From assembly GCA_045617725.1 (NCBI GenBank), contig JAZLJD010000010.1:1-43683 (forward strand): 43,683 nt of DNA. Reading direction: 5' to 3'. Below the pieces are notes generated by a model, which had not been told where the DNA came from, ran no database searches, and saw only the letters and a program-made list of their open reading frames with translations. The position numbers and the translations under genes are program-made. This document shows positions 26,201 through 34,291 of this stretch, in pieces (the first letter of the stretch is position 1; the number at the start of each line of letters is the position of its first letter). This DNA comes from JAZLJD01 sp045617725. Its GTDB lineage: Bacteria; Bacillota; Clostridia; Lachnospirales; Lachnospiraceae.

Positions 26201-26311
26201 TCTAATGCCTGCGGACCGGCTCTTGCCGAAAAGTACAGATTGCCGCTCCCTAAGTTCTCAGCCGAATTTCATATGACCATCAGCAGCCGGGACAGTTTTT
26301 CCATAAAATAG
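23267..26311 (+). CDS. Beta-galactosidase, GH2 (LacZ type)
   Basis: 1014 residues, no signal peptide. Domain order is that of long LacZ-type GH2 enzymes: sugar-binding jelly roll (about 50-220), Ig-like domain, TIM barrel (about 330-620), linker domain and C-terminal small-chain domain (about 745-1010, NFNFFRAPIDNDTMRGDW onward). The acid/base is Glu450 (FWSLGNESGYG) and the nucleophile Glu519 (LLCEYCHAMGNGPGD), with the following His and Met-Gly-Asn conserved. It sits in one operon with the GH29 fucosidase, which suggests sequential removal of fucose and then galactose from the same branched oligosaccharide, for example Fuc-Gal on xyloglucan (inference). Confidence 0.94.
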   Translation: MNLADIASRGSAKSKMIYHENPNELHVNTLDKHAYFIPFSEGQDPFAGREESSCFELLNGDWGFRYFDSVIDLEDEFTKVLPKDTISVPSNWQLHGYDKPQYTNIAYPITFDPPYVPDETPVGIYYRDYEYTPDKKDRILVFEGVDSCLYLYVNDRFVGYSQVSHCTSEFDITSFLAPGKNKITVAVLKWCDGTYLEDQDKYRMSGIFRDVYVLSRPKKRLRDYVIKTILNKEKTEADLELTVSGIDIKAELFDSNGRMVATTKVCAGDMGIMHVDKPMLWSAEMPSLYTLKIMAGEECIGEKVGFRDIVIEKGVVKINGVPVKFRGVNRHDSYPDTGFYCTVEQMKKDIVLMKQHNVNAVRTSHYPNSPLFYKLCDEYGLYVIDEGDMESHGCVEVYNDFRWVWSDGYSGIAMLASDERFRKAILDRSESLVKRDINRPCVVFWSLGNESGYGTNMEAAGRMVKNLDDTRLLHYESTHKLDDTSDEVLDVVSEMYTSPEDMNRFLENKSEKRPFLLCEYCHAMGNGPGDLEDYHKAFHSNERFCGGFVWEWSDHAVILGKTSDGKVKYGYGGDFNERHHDNNFCMDALTFPDRTPHTGLLELKQVYRPIRVTRGKTATEFIFKSFLCHCKAGDFMDYYYEISFDGICTKSEHMKFDIAPLGKTVVKVPEVLEYNDKAAYIRFVFVAKKDLSYCKKGYEICFEQIELFTEKPYEKEKQAENRNAGATGKISVEALRIDVDFGTLRYSYDRRKCCFDSIKHNGRELLDAPLNFNFFRAPIDNDTMRGDWYRAHLNDYVVKGYEVKVLETDGGVEIRRKQSFGWSIYQPIAYMNVVYCLSNQGMDIYCEVETGNKVSFLPRFGIRLFMPKRFTKVSYYGYGPTESYIDKHEACYMGNFEAEIRDMHEDYIKPQENSSHFGCKYVCVTDDETEITFTSKEGLSFNASEYTQEELASKRHNFDLVKSESNILCVDYRMAGVGSNACGPALAEKYRLPLPKFSAEFHMTISSRDSFSIK

Positions 26312-26353
26312 AAATATATCCAAATGTAAATTCGCACAGCATTTTCATATCCT

Positions 26354-26374
26354 CGGAACGCATTCCCCGTTCCG
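26354..26374 (+). terminator. Weak hairpin after GH2 gene
   Basis: Stem CGGAAC / GTTCCG with a 9-base loop, 43 bp after the stop and without a T-run. It may mark the operon end, but support is weak. Confidence 0.35.
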
Positions 26375-26432
26375 GATTATAGCATGCAGTTTCATTCTGT
26401 TTCAGATATATTGCTATGTAATGAGCTTTATA

Positions 26433-26462
26433 TTGTTCTTTTTGGCCTGATTCAGGTATAAT
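26433..26462 (+). promoter_or_regulatory. Promoter of lipoprotein gene with palindrome in spacer
   Basis: Perfect -10 TATAAT (26457-26462) with TTGTTC as a moderate -35, 18 bp away. The inverted repeat CCTGA-T-TCAGG (26446-26456) fills the spacer just upstream of the -10, the place for an operator. Confidence 0.6.
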
Positions 26463-26496
26463 GGGTAAAGAAATACATTGCGTGAAAGGATTAAGT

Positions 26497-28623
26497 ATGA
26501 AGAAATTACTCACATTCAGCCTGATTCTACTGTCCGGACTTGTGCTGTACGGATGTGGAAAAGAGAAGGAAGACAATAGTCTGACGGCAAGAGATGGCGA
26601 CTGCAAAGTCAGGATTTCCACGGATAATTTTGAAAAAGGTACAGAGATAACCGTAAGGAAACAGGACGGCCGCATGGAGATTTTGGCGGAAGGCTATGAG
26701 AATCCCCGCTTTGACACACCGGCGACCGTTACCTTTACTCTGGACGAGAAGGTAGAGGATGTGGACCTTGACAAATGGGTAGGCGTATATTATTGCGGCG
26801 ATAAGGAATACTATATTGAGCCCAATCTTGAAAAGTTAAGCAAGGGAAAGCTTGAATTTAATACATATCATTTTTCGCTCTTTGGCAAAAAGAAACTTAC
26901 GGACGAGGAGCTTTCCGACAAGTTTGCCGAACAGCTCGCGACCTACGAAGTGATGCAGGAGGAACGCGTCAATGAAATGATTCGTAGCGGAAATATTATC
27001 GCGGAGACTGCCAATTCCATCTATGAGGAGCTTGGAATTACGGACGAAACCCTGAGAGGCAAGCTGGTACGTGATTTCGTCAGCGAACTGAGTGGAACGG
27101 TGAACGGCCTGGATACTTCTCTTGAGTCCAAGGTCTTTCAAAAGAATACGAAACTTGCAGGGTACGGACTGAGCGGGCTCGAATTGCTCAATGCGGCACA
27201 GGACGGCGATATTACGGCATTTTCCTCCAAGATTGCGGACCTTGTGGTAAGTGAATGCTGCGATCATTGGAACGATATTGCCAAAAGTTACGTTCCCGGA
27301 GCGGTTGGTTCCATCCCCGAAGCGTTATATATTGCGATTGAAGAGGGCGATTTGGGCGGAGCCGCCGAGCATATAGCCCAATCGGTTGTCAGCAATATCC
27401 CGATTGTTAAATATACGCAGATGACGGCCGCACTCGTGGACATGAGTGTCAATATCTGGACAGATTCCGAAGTGGAACTGGCCTATGAAGCATATTCCGG
27501 CAAGTCCGCTGCAGGTTACAGTGATACCCCGGACTGGGACAGTCTGATGATTCAGATGCGAGGTGCATATACACAGCTTCTTATCAATGCCAAAAAGGAA
27601 TATTGCGAAGTGAACAAAATCTCCATGTCCGAGCTTGATAAGGATGAGGAGCTTTGCGATAAGCTCGCAAGACAGACGGAAGCTGCCCTTAAAAAGCAGT
27701 TCGAAACAAGAAAAGCGAAGGACGACCTCATTAGGGCAAAAGAGGAAGAGTATCAGAATATTATTAAGTCGTTTAACAGTGGTGATGTAAAGCTTATGAC
27801 CAGAGGCAAGAATGACTTTGACTCAAAAGACGATGCAACCTTCCGACTTTCCAGACTTATGAACATAAGAAATCAAGTGATTGAACTCTTGGGTGGTTCG
27901 GATCCGGAGCATCTTTACACCATCTTCGGTACAAGAAATGTTGAAAAACAGAATGAAATGATTGCCGATCTCGTACAAACCTTTATCAGCCAAAAGAATA
28001 ACCATGAAGGCAAAAAGGCTGTCATAGAGGCAGTTAAGATGATTTACGACAAGGATCTTAATAAAGATAAGGCGGATGATAAGAATTCCGATGATAAGAA
28101 TTCCGAGGAAGAACAAAAATATGCATGGGTTTTGGTTTCCACGGAAGTTGAAACCAAGGAGAATGCACTGACAGAGGCATACAGAACCACTTTCTCAGCT
28201 TCCGAGAACAGCCATATTTATGTAGATGAATACATAGGCGATATGGATTATTATGAGAAAGCTACCTTTACCGCTACATTTGATTCACCGCCGTCCATTA
28301 TCTATCCGGATCAGGAATTTTACTTACATCAAAGTGTTTCAACAAGCGATGTTACCGATCACTATTTCTATGCTTCCGGCTGGTACAAGACGGAAAGCCC
28401 CGATGTTCATTTTGGCTCGACCAGCGGAAGACCCAAATTTGAGGACGAGGAAGGCAATGCCTGTGCAGATGCTTCCTCCCGCGAAGGAGAGCTTAAAGGG
28501 GAGGAATTCACCGTAATCGGCACGCTTGGAAAGGGTGGCAATGTAGGAGATCAGATAGGCATTTTCTATTGCGCCTGCGGTGCGGATACCAGATGGATTT
28601 ATGAATGGAAGGCTGTTCAATGA
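26497..28623 (+). CDS. Large lipoprotein of unknown function
   Basis: 708 residues; I do not recognise a named family. The signal peptide ends VLYGC (lipobox), so it is anchored outside the membrane. Residues about 25-125 look like a small beta-sandwich of the ZU5-like kind often seen in Clostridial lipoproteins (ATVTFTLDEKVEDVDL, then YHFSLFG). The middle (about 130-530) is mostly helical and charged with probable coiled-coil stretches around 400-430. A short acidic Asp/Lys/Asn/Ser repeat lies at about 528-540, and the last ~160 residues are beta-rich with aromatic patches. The ATG at 26497 is downstream of a good promoter; an in-frame ATG at 26461 overlaps the -10 and cannot be the start. 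The stop overlaps the next ATG (ATGA), so the two are translationally coupled. Confidence 0.8.
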   Translation: MKKLLTFSLILLSGLVLYGCGKEKEDNSLTARDGDCKVRISTDNFEKGTEITVRKQDGRMEILAEGYENPRFDTPATVTFTLDEKVEDVDLDKWVGVYYCGDKEYYIEPNLEKLSKGKLEFNTYHFSLFGKKKLTDEELSDKFAEQLATYEVMQEERVNEMIRSGNIIAETANSIYEELGITDETLRGKLVRDFVSELSGTVNGLDTSLESKVFQKNTKLAGYGLSGLELLNAAQDGDITAFSSKIADLVVSECCDHWNDIAKSYVPGAVGSIPEALYIAIEEGDLGGAAEHIAQSVVSNIPIVKYTQMTAALVDMSVNIWTDSEVELAYEAYSGKSAAGYSDTPDWDSLMIQMRGAYTQLLINAKKEYCEVNKISMSELDKDEELCDKLARQTEAALKKQFETRKAKDDLIRAKEEEYQNIIKSFNSGDVKLMTRGKNDFDSKDDATFRLSRLMNIRNQVIELLGGSDPEHLYTIFGTRNVEKQNEMIADLVQTFISQKNNHEGKKAVIEAVKMIYDKDLNKDKADDKNSDDKNSEEEQKYAWVLVSTEVETKENALTEAYRTTFSASENSHIYVDEYIGDMDYYEKATFTATFDSPPSIIYPDQEFYLHQSVSTSDVTDHYFYASGWYKTESPDVHFGSTSGRPKFEDEEGNACADASSREGELKGEEFTVIGTLGKGGNVGDQIGIFYCACGADTRWIYEWKAVQ
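28075..28104 (+). repeat. 15-bp tandem repeat inside lipoprotein gene
   Basis: Two exact copies of GATGATAAGAATTCC, encoding DDKNS twice in an acidic linker. Possibly a slippage product. Confidence 0.85.
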
Positions 28624-29675
28624 AAGCTTTTTCAGAACTGAATCTAAATAAAATCGTAGCACTTCACAGGCCCTTGTTTTGCTTCGGGAAAGGGAATCAG
28701 GATCATTGTTTCCTGTTGACTATGCCCCTTACTGGCAAGGAGGGCGATGTGGAATATGTTTGTTATTACGGCAGTGAATACCTGCTCTTTGAAAGACGTC
28801 GACTTAGCAGTAAGGCTGTGTACGACAAGCAGGTTTATTTCCTTGCGAAAAGAAGCGAGTATACGTTCAGCACGGAGGAAGAGTATTTCATCGTAGAAAC
28901 CGTATTTCAAAGAGCGCCGATTGCTATCACCTTTGAACTAAACAGCCATGTCAATGTGATTGGAAGGTTATATGAGATTCTGGGGCTTCCGCATTTTCCT
29001 TTTGCCCCTTTTGCATATTATGATGAACTTTTTGTGGAAAATAAGGATATTGATGCTTGTACCCTGTGTTCAAAACGAGCTCCCTTCTATATGAACGTCA
29101 TGATGGAGAAAGTATCCGATCCGGAAAAGGAAAGAAAACTCTTTCATATATGCCCGCGATGCGTACATGAAGGAAGAGTTCATAACATCAACAACTATGA
29201 AAGCGACCCTGAGGAAAAGGCAAGTCTGATATTTGATAATACTCCGTATGTTATTACCGGGACACACGTGACCATGGATGCTTACAGAGCGTATGATCCC
29301 GATGCCGGTTATTATGTGCGTGATGAATGGCCTACCTGGTCAGAAAGCAGACCGTATGATGCTGCACCTGTATTTATTGGTCTCCTGCGTATGGATGAAG
29401 CAAGTGATATGAAACCGATTCAGGCTTTTACAGAGCCCGACGACCGTTTCTATATTGATGTACCGTTTGAAACGCGGGAAATACTGGAGCTTGATTGCCT
29501 CGATGAGGCTACGGAAGAAACAATAGCCGACTATGTTGATGCGATAAACGCTGCCGACATTCGAATTTTTGCGCATTTTGGACTCGAGAATATCGCCGGA
29601 CAGCTTGTTCCCAAATTGAGCAGGGATTGTAAGGGCTACACGTTTGATGTTACGTGCCGCGGATATGTTGATTGA
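28620..29675 (+). CDS. Uncharacterised protein with two CxxC pairs (possible zinc ribbon)
   Basis: 351 residues, apparently cytoplasmic, without membrane segments. Around 140-185 it has ACTLCSKRAPFYMNV and then HICPRCVHEG, two CxxC pairs about 38 residues apart that could bind zinc. This arrangement is faintly reminiscent of CbrC/UPF0167 proteins (CxxC then CPxC), but I would not assign it to that family without a profile search. The N-terminal half may be an immunity- or SMI1-like globular domain, but no motif confirms this. The ATG overlaps the stop of the lipoprotein gene (ATGA), so the two products are probably made together and may work together. Confidence 0.75.
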   Translation: MKAFSELNLNKIVALHRPLFCFGKGNQDHCFLLTMPLTGKEGDVEYVCYYGSEYLLFERRRLSSKAVYDKQVYFLAKRSEYTFSTEEEYFIVETVFQRAPIAITFELNSHVNVIGRLYEILGLPHFPFAPFAYYDELFVENKDIDACTLCSKRAPFYMNVMMEKVSDPEKERKLFHICPRCVHEGRVHNINNYESDPEEKASLIFDNTPYVITGTHVTMDAYRAYDPDAGYYVRDEWPTWSESRPYDAAPVFIGLLRMDEASDMKPIQAFTEPDDRFYIDVPFETREILELDCLDEATEETIADYVDAINAADIRIFAHFGLENIAGQLVPKLSRDCKGYTFDVTCRGYVD

Positions 29676-29708
29676 TTTCGCATAGAAGAAGGGAGAACAC
29701 TGAGAATC

Positions 29709-30398
29709 ATGGCTGATGTAATACAGATGGACCAAAATACTTATAGATTTGAGGATGGGTTTGTTCGCTTTTTCCTCCTGATTGGAGAGAAGAAAGCAGT
29801 GCTTATTGACAGCGGCGTGAATTCAAAAAATGCGGCATTTCTTGCAGCAGGCCTTACGGACAAGCCGATCATTTTGTTAAATACGCACGGGGACGGAGAC
29901 CATACCTCCGGAACGGGCAGCTTTAAGGAAATCTACATTCATCCCGGCGATTACGAGGCCTGCAATCTTAAAAATGCCTTTCCCGATACGACTTTGGTGC
30001 CGGTCCTTGACGGAGATGAAATCGAACTGGGTGGCAGGCTTCTTCGAATCATTCACATTCCGGGTCATACACAGGGAAGCATTGCCATACTGGATGTTAC
30101 GAATCGGGCTTTATACGCCGGGGATTCCGTGCAAAAAGGCCACATCTACATGTTTGGAGCAAAGCGGTGTCCGGAGCAGTATGAAGCTTCCCTTGATAAG
30201 CTGATAGCCCTTAAAGATGCATACGACTGCATCTATGCATCCCATGATGCGTATATGGTTCCCGTTGATTATGCGATTGAGGTAAAAAAAGCATGGAAAC
30301 TTGTTCAAAACGGAGAGGCTCCGTATGAGATGATGAACCTTTTTGGCAATCAGGTGAAATCCTATACGCTGCCTGCCTGTGGTTTCTATATGGAGTGA
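29709..30398 (+). CDS. Metallo-beta-lactamase-fold hydrolase
   Basis: 229 residues. The metal-binding motif reads NTHGDGDHTSG, i.e. His60-x-Asp62-x-Asp64-His65, so the second His of the usual HxHxDH is Asp. The remaining ligands are present: HIPGHTQGS, LYAGDSV (bridging Asp) and ASHDAY. The fold family includes glyoxalase II-like hydrolases and lactonases; the substrate cannot be inferred. It starts 33 bp after the CxxC-protein gene and may be co-transcribed. The Asp variant is known in several subgroups and does not by itself mean loss of activity. Confidence 0.88.
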   Translation: MADVIQMDQNTYRFEDGFVRFFLLIGEKKAVLIDSGVNSKNAAFLAAGLTDKPIILLNTHGDGDHTSGTGSFKEIYIHPGDYEACNLKNAFPDTTLVPVLDGDEIELGGRLLRIIHIPGHTQGSIAILDVTNRALYAGDSVQKGHIYMFGAKRCPEQYEASLDKLIALKDAYDCIYASHDAYMVPVDYAIEVKKAWKLVQNGEAPYEMMNLFGNQVKSYTLPACGFYME

Positions 30399-30408
30399 TA
30401 GTTGGTAC

Positions 30409-30936
30409 ATGGTTATTATAATTACGGGAGCTTCCCACACGGGCAAGACGAATCTTGCCCAGCAATTATTGGAACGATACAAATATCCTTATGTTTCACA
30501 GGATCATATTAAGATGGGACTGATTCGAAGCGGCAACACGATTCTCACACCGGAGGATGATGATCTGCTGACAGAGTACTTGTGGCCCATTACGGCGGAG
30601 ATGATAAAGACCGCAATCGAGAACGAACAGAATCTGATTATGGAAGGCTGTTACGTTCCCTTTGATTTTAAGAAGGATTTTGCAAAAGAGTATCTTGAAC
30701 ATATCCGATTTATCTGCATTTGCCTAAGTGACGAATACATAGATTCCCATTTCGAAGATATAATGCAAAATGCTTCCTGTATAGAGCACAGAATCTATGA
30801 TGATTACTGCAACAGGGAACAGGTAAAGCGGGATAACCGATTCTTCGAAGAGGGATGTATAGAAAACAATCTTCCCTATGTTCTGATTCAAAAAAATTAC
30901 AAAGAAGAAATCGCTAAGGCCTGTGTCATAGAATAA
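30409..30936 (+). CDS. P-loop kinase-like ATPase
   Basis: 175 residues. Walker A is GASHTGKT at about residues 7-14, followed by a helix and SQDHIKMGLIRS, a pattern like nucleotide or small-molecule kinases of the adenylate kinase/zeta-toxin-like class. A Walker B-like strand (NLIMEGCYVP) follows. The substrate is unknown. I start at ATG 30409, 10 bp after the hydrolase stop; an upstream in-frame start at 30379 would overlap the previous gene and lengthen the protein before the P-loop. The ribosome binding site is weak (TGGAGTG overlapping the previous stop), which suggests coupling. A terminator follows at once. Confidence 0.8.
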   Translation: MVIIITGASHTGKTNLAQQLLERYKYPYVSQDHIKMGLIRSGNTILTPEDDDLLTEYLWPITAEMIKTAIENEQNLIMEGCYVPFDFKKDFAKEYLEHIRFICICLSDEYIDSHFEDIMQNASCIEHRIYDDYCNREQVKRDNRFFEEGCIENNLPYVLIQKNYKEEIAKACVIE

Positions 30937-30938
30937 AG

Positions 30939-30975
30939 AAATGCGCAATTCCTAAGGGAACTGCGCATTTTTTAT
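30939..30975. terminator. Bidirectional terminator between converging genes
   Basis: Stem AAATGCGCA-A-TTCC / GGAA-C-TGCGCATTT (30939-30952 with 30957-30970), followed by Ts on the plus strand and by TTTCTTTATT on the minus strand. It serves the P-loop gene and the convergent GH2 gene. Confidence 0.88.
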
Positions 30976-30991
30976 GTACTAAGAAACTTTG

Positions 30992-33900
30992 TTATTGAAA
31001 CAAAAAGGTGAATTCGTAGGAATACTTGCCGGCGGGAATCCGATACTTTGGATGAATGTTTTTAAACCAGCCCGTATCGCCTCCGAGGCCTGCATGCACG
31101 GAATCCACTATCAGCCAGGTGCCCGTCGAAACCTTGGGAAGGTCATTATCATACTCTGCATTCTGATATTCCTCTAAGGAGTACGGAAGTGCACTGAAGT
31201 GGAAATCATTTCGGCCTGTAACCTGAACTTCGTGCGAACCATCGGACAGAGTCATAATACGGGTGTCTTCGTGACCACCGCACTCACAGGGACGTAAGAA
31301 AGGCACGTGCTGGTCGCAAACGGTGGATGTAAATGAGCCGGTCATAGCCGCATCTTTTCGGTCGGAATAGGTCTCGAAGGGACCCTTGCCGTACCAGGAA
31401 AGAGAACGGAAGGACTTATCAAGACGGAAGGATAAACCGATACGTGCCAGGGTATCGATATCACAGCGGTTTACAACTTCATTGGTAATTGTTAGGTGAC
31501 TTACATCTATGCGGTATAATGTCTCCGTATGGAATAAGGACGCGGAGCCTTTGGAAGCATCCTCGGGATAAAAATCAGCCCGTACGCGAATAAGTACCTC
31601 ATTGCCTGTGCCGGAAATCTCGGTATGGGTTATTTTTTTGCAAAGGTGGTCGATGCCCAGCTTCTTCCAGTCATAGTAGTAGTTATTAAAGTCACGGCAA
31701 CCTTCATCGATACCGGTGGCAGCTCGATGGAAGGTTTCCATTCCGCCTGTGAGGTAGCTGCAGCCGTGAGTCTTGTATTCCGTGAAGGTTCCGGAAAGCT
31801 TGTCAAATACAATGTGTGTATCACTTCCGTCAATTACGATGGAATTCTCCGTCTCGTTATAGGAGAGCGGGCTTTGAGGAAGCTCCTCTATGGCGGGGAG
31901 ATAGGTATTCTTCGTAAGAGGAAGCTGGCAGTGATAAACCTCGGTACCCTTTTGTGCGTACACCGTATCATCCGTAAGGAGTGCATAGATATTTAAGTAT
32001 GCCTCGCCCTTTAAGGTATCCGGAATTTCGGGATAGGGAACGCGGTCGGATTCGCCGGGCTTTGTGTGCAGGGTATCGAGGGTTCCTTCCTTTACAACGA
32101 TGCCATCCTCCAAAATTTCGTATTTTAGGGTTAAGTGGCTTAAGTCAAGGGCATGATAGTAGTTGGTTACTTTGATGAATTTGTTGCCGAACCAGTCGGA
32201 ATCCGCTTTCATAAGAACGGGCGACTGAACATTTCTGACCTCATAAGCACCGGGCTTGTAGGAAAGGTCGGCAAAAACAATACCGTTTAGGCACATATCG
32301 GGTGTGCCGTCGACGATTTCTTCCGAGAAAGCACCGCCGTAGTAATACTTGAGCGCGCCGGATTCTTTATCCTTTAAGGCAATTGCCTTATCGGAGAAGT
32401 CCCAAAGAAAACCGCCCTGGAAGCGGGGATATTTATGAATGTAGTCCCAGAAAAGCCTGAAGTTTCCGGTGCTGTTGCTTTTTGCATATGCATATTCACA
32501 CAGGATGACGGGACGGAGGTCGGTTTCATTCGCCATAAGGTCAGAAATCCAGTCCATTCCGGGGTACATGGGACAGAGAATATCGCTGATATTGGCTCCG
32601 GGGAAACCGGATTCGTATTGTACGAAACGGGTTTTGTCGTATTCTTTAATAAAGCCGTACATGGCTGCCTGATCCGTACCGGCCCCTGCTTCATTACCTA
32701 AGGACCAAAAGAGGACGGAAGGATGGTTTTTGTCACGAAGTACCATACGGGAAGCCCGTTCCATATAAGCGGTGAGCCATTCCGGAGAGGAGCTTAAGCC
32801 GCCGCCGTAGCCGTGTGTCTCCACATTGGCTTCGTCAACGAGATAGATACCGTATTCATCGCACAAATCGTACCAGTCCACGCAGTTCGGATAGTGGCAG
32901 GTGCGAACCGCGTTGAAATTGAGGCGTTTCATACAGAAAATGTCTTCCTTCATGCGCTCTATGGGTACGGCACGTCCTGTCTCGGGATTGAATTCGTGAC
33001 GGTCAACGCCGCGGATAATGAGTCGCTTGCCATTTAAGGTAAGTACACCGCGGTCGTTGATTGCAAGCTTACGGAAACCGACACGACAGCTTTCGATATC
33101 AACGGTATTGCCATCCTTATCCACAAGCTCCAGTACAAGTGTGTAGAGCGTAGGTGTCTCAGCGGTCCATAAAGAAGGATTTGAAAGGACAGCGGAAGCA
33201 TGTGCAACGTACTTAGGACGAAGGTAAGGCTGGTACTCGGAGAAATTTTCGGTACTGAATTCCAAAAGCTTGTTCTGCGCTTTGTCATAAAGAGACAGAC
33301 GGGTGTGATACTCAGCGAAAAGAGGAACAGTCTGGTCGGGCCATACCGTAACACTTAACTCGGAGCTTGTGTAGTCGTCGCCCGTAAAGAGCGTTTCCAC
33401 CTTATAGTCGAGGATGTGGGTTTTGTTTTTGGCCAAAAGTCGCACATCGCGGAAGATGCCGTAGAGGTGCCAGTAGTCCTGATCCTCGAGATAGCTTCCG
33501 TCGCAAAAACGAATTACTGCTACGGCAAGGGTATTGCTGCCGGCATGAATATAGTCGGTTATATCAAATTCCGCATTTAACTTGCTGTCCTGGGAATAGC
33601 CGACTTCCTCACCGTTTATCCAAAGGATGAAGCAGGATTCCACGCCGCCGAAGTCAATAAGAATCTGTCTTCCCGAATAGGTGTCGGGGACATCAAAGGT
33701 GCGCAGATAGCAGCCGGTCAGGTTATCTTCGGGAACAAACGGTGCACTTAAATCAAAATTGCCCGAAGTGGCCTCAATCTCAAAACTCTGGGAATGGTCA
33801 CCGCGTTTAAAAGGATATTGGATATTGGTGTAGATGGGCTTATTGTATCCAAGGTATTCCCAGTTGGAGGGAACAGGTATTTCATCCCAGGAAGAAGCAT

Positions 33901-34111
33901 CGAAATCCGGCTGATAGAAGCCTTCCATTTCGGCAGGTCGATTATACATGCGGAATTTCCACATGCCGTTTAAGCTCATTACAAAAGAGGAAGCATTGCG
34001 ATTACAGGTAAGTGCCTGCTCTACGGATTCGTAAGCACCGTAGGGGGTGTGCATGGGATAGCGGTTTCTCTGCGTAACGTATTGGTTTTCCCAGTCACGT
34101 TTCATGTTCAT
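30992..34111 (-). CDS. Beta-galactosidase, GH2 (second, LacZ type)
   Basis: 1039 residues, no signal peptide, full LacZ-like domain order: jelly roll (about 50-220), Ig domain, TIM barrel (about 340-630), linker and C-terminal small-chain domain (about 755-1035). The acid/base is Glu474 (FWSLGNEAGAG) and the nucleophile Glu539 (ILCEYAYAKSNSTGNF). In E. coli LacZ this stretch reads CEYAHAMGNS, so the His at +3 (His540), which contacts galactose, is Tyr542 here. This sequence type occurs in other Firmicute GH2 enzymes as far as I recall, so it is probably a specificity subgroup rather than damage. It differs clearly from the GH2 at 23267-26311. An AraC gene is divergent from it. AAGGAG lies 8 bases before the ATG. 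Confidence 0.93.
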   Translation of the reverse strand: MNMKRDWENQYVTQRNRYPMHTPYGAYESVEQALTCNRNASSFVMSLNGMWKFRMYNRPAEMEGFYQPDFDASSWDEIPVPSNWEYLGYNKPIYTNIQYPFKRGDHSQSFEIEATSGNFDLSAPFVPEDNLTGCYLRTFDVPDTYSGRQILIDFGGVESCFILWINGEEVGYSQDSKLNAEFDITDYIHAGSNTLAVAVIRFCDGSYLEDQDYWHLYGIFRDVRLLAKNKTHILDYKVETLFTGDDYTSSELSVTVWPDQTVPLFAEYHTRLSLYDKAQNKLLEFSTENFSEYQPYLRPKYVAHASAVLSNPSLWTAETPTLYTLVLELVDKDGNTVDIESCRVGFRKLAINDRGVLTLNGKRLIIRGVDRHEFNPETGRAVPIERMKEDIFCMKRLNFNAVRTCHYPNCVDWYDLCDEYGIYLVDEANVETHGYGGGLSSSPEWLTAYMERASRMVLRDKNHPSVLFWSLGNEAGAGTDQAAMYGFIKEYDKTRFVQYESGFPGANISDILCPMYPGMDWISDLMANETDLRPVILCEYAYAKSNSTGNFRLFWDYIHKYPRFQGGFLWDFSDKAIALKDKESGALKYYYGGAFSEEIVDGTPDMCLNGIVFADLSYKPGAYEVRNVQSPVLMKADSDWFGNKFIKVTNYYHALDLSHLTLKYEILEDGIVVKEGTLDTLHTKPGESDRVPYPEIPDTLKGEAYLNIYALLTDDTVYAQKGTEVYHCQLPLTKNTYLPAIEELPQSPLSYNETENSIVIDGSDTHIVFDKLSGTFTEYKTHGCSYLTGGMETFHRAATGIDEGCRDFNNYYYDWKKLGIDHLCKKITHTEISGTGNEVLIRVRADFYPEDASKGSASLFHTETLYRIDVSHLTITNEVVNRCDIDTLARIGLSFRLDKSFRSLSWYGKGPFETYSDRKDAAMTGSFTSTVCDQHVPFLRPCECGGHEDTRIMTLSDGSHEVQVTGRNDFHFSALPYSLEEYQNAEYDNDLPKVSTGTWLIVDSVHAGLGGDTGWFKNIHPKYRIPAGKYSYEFTFLFQ

Positions 34112-34154
34112 GGATGGTTTCTCCTTTCAAAATCTTTGTGCTGCATTTGTTTAT

Positions 34155-34169
34155 ATTGGTATAACCAAT
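34155..34169. promoter_or_regulatory. Palindromic operator candidate ATTGGT-ATA-ACCAAT
   Basis: Perfect 6-bp inverted repeat with a 3-bp centre, about 45 bp upstream of the GH2 ATG, in the divergent region between the GH2 and AraC genes. Confidence 0.5.
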
Positions 34170-34230
34170 TTGTAGATTCTAACTAACTACATACAATATA
34201 CCGCAGAATGTGTTAAAATATAAATGTTAG

Positions 34231-34260
34231 AAATGGTATTGCTTTTGTCCTAAATGGTAT
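34231..34260 (+). promoter_or_regulatory. Two AAATGGTAT direct repeats, 21 bp apart
   Basis: Exact 9-mers at 34231-34239 and 34252-34260. The 21-bp spacing, two helical turns, is typical of AraC-family half-sites. They lie just upstream of the AraC ATG, suggesting autoregulation. GGTAT also occurs in the palindrome at 34155-34169. Confidence 0.5.
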
Positions 34261-34291
34261 AGATGTACGGATACGGTAAGGAAGGGAACAC

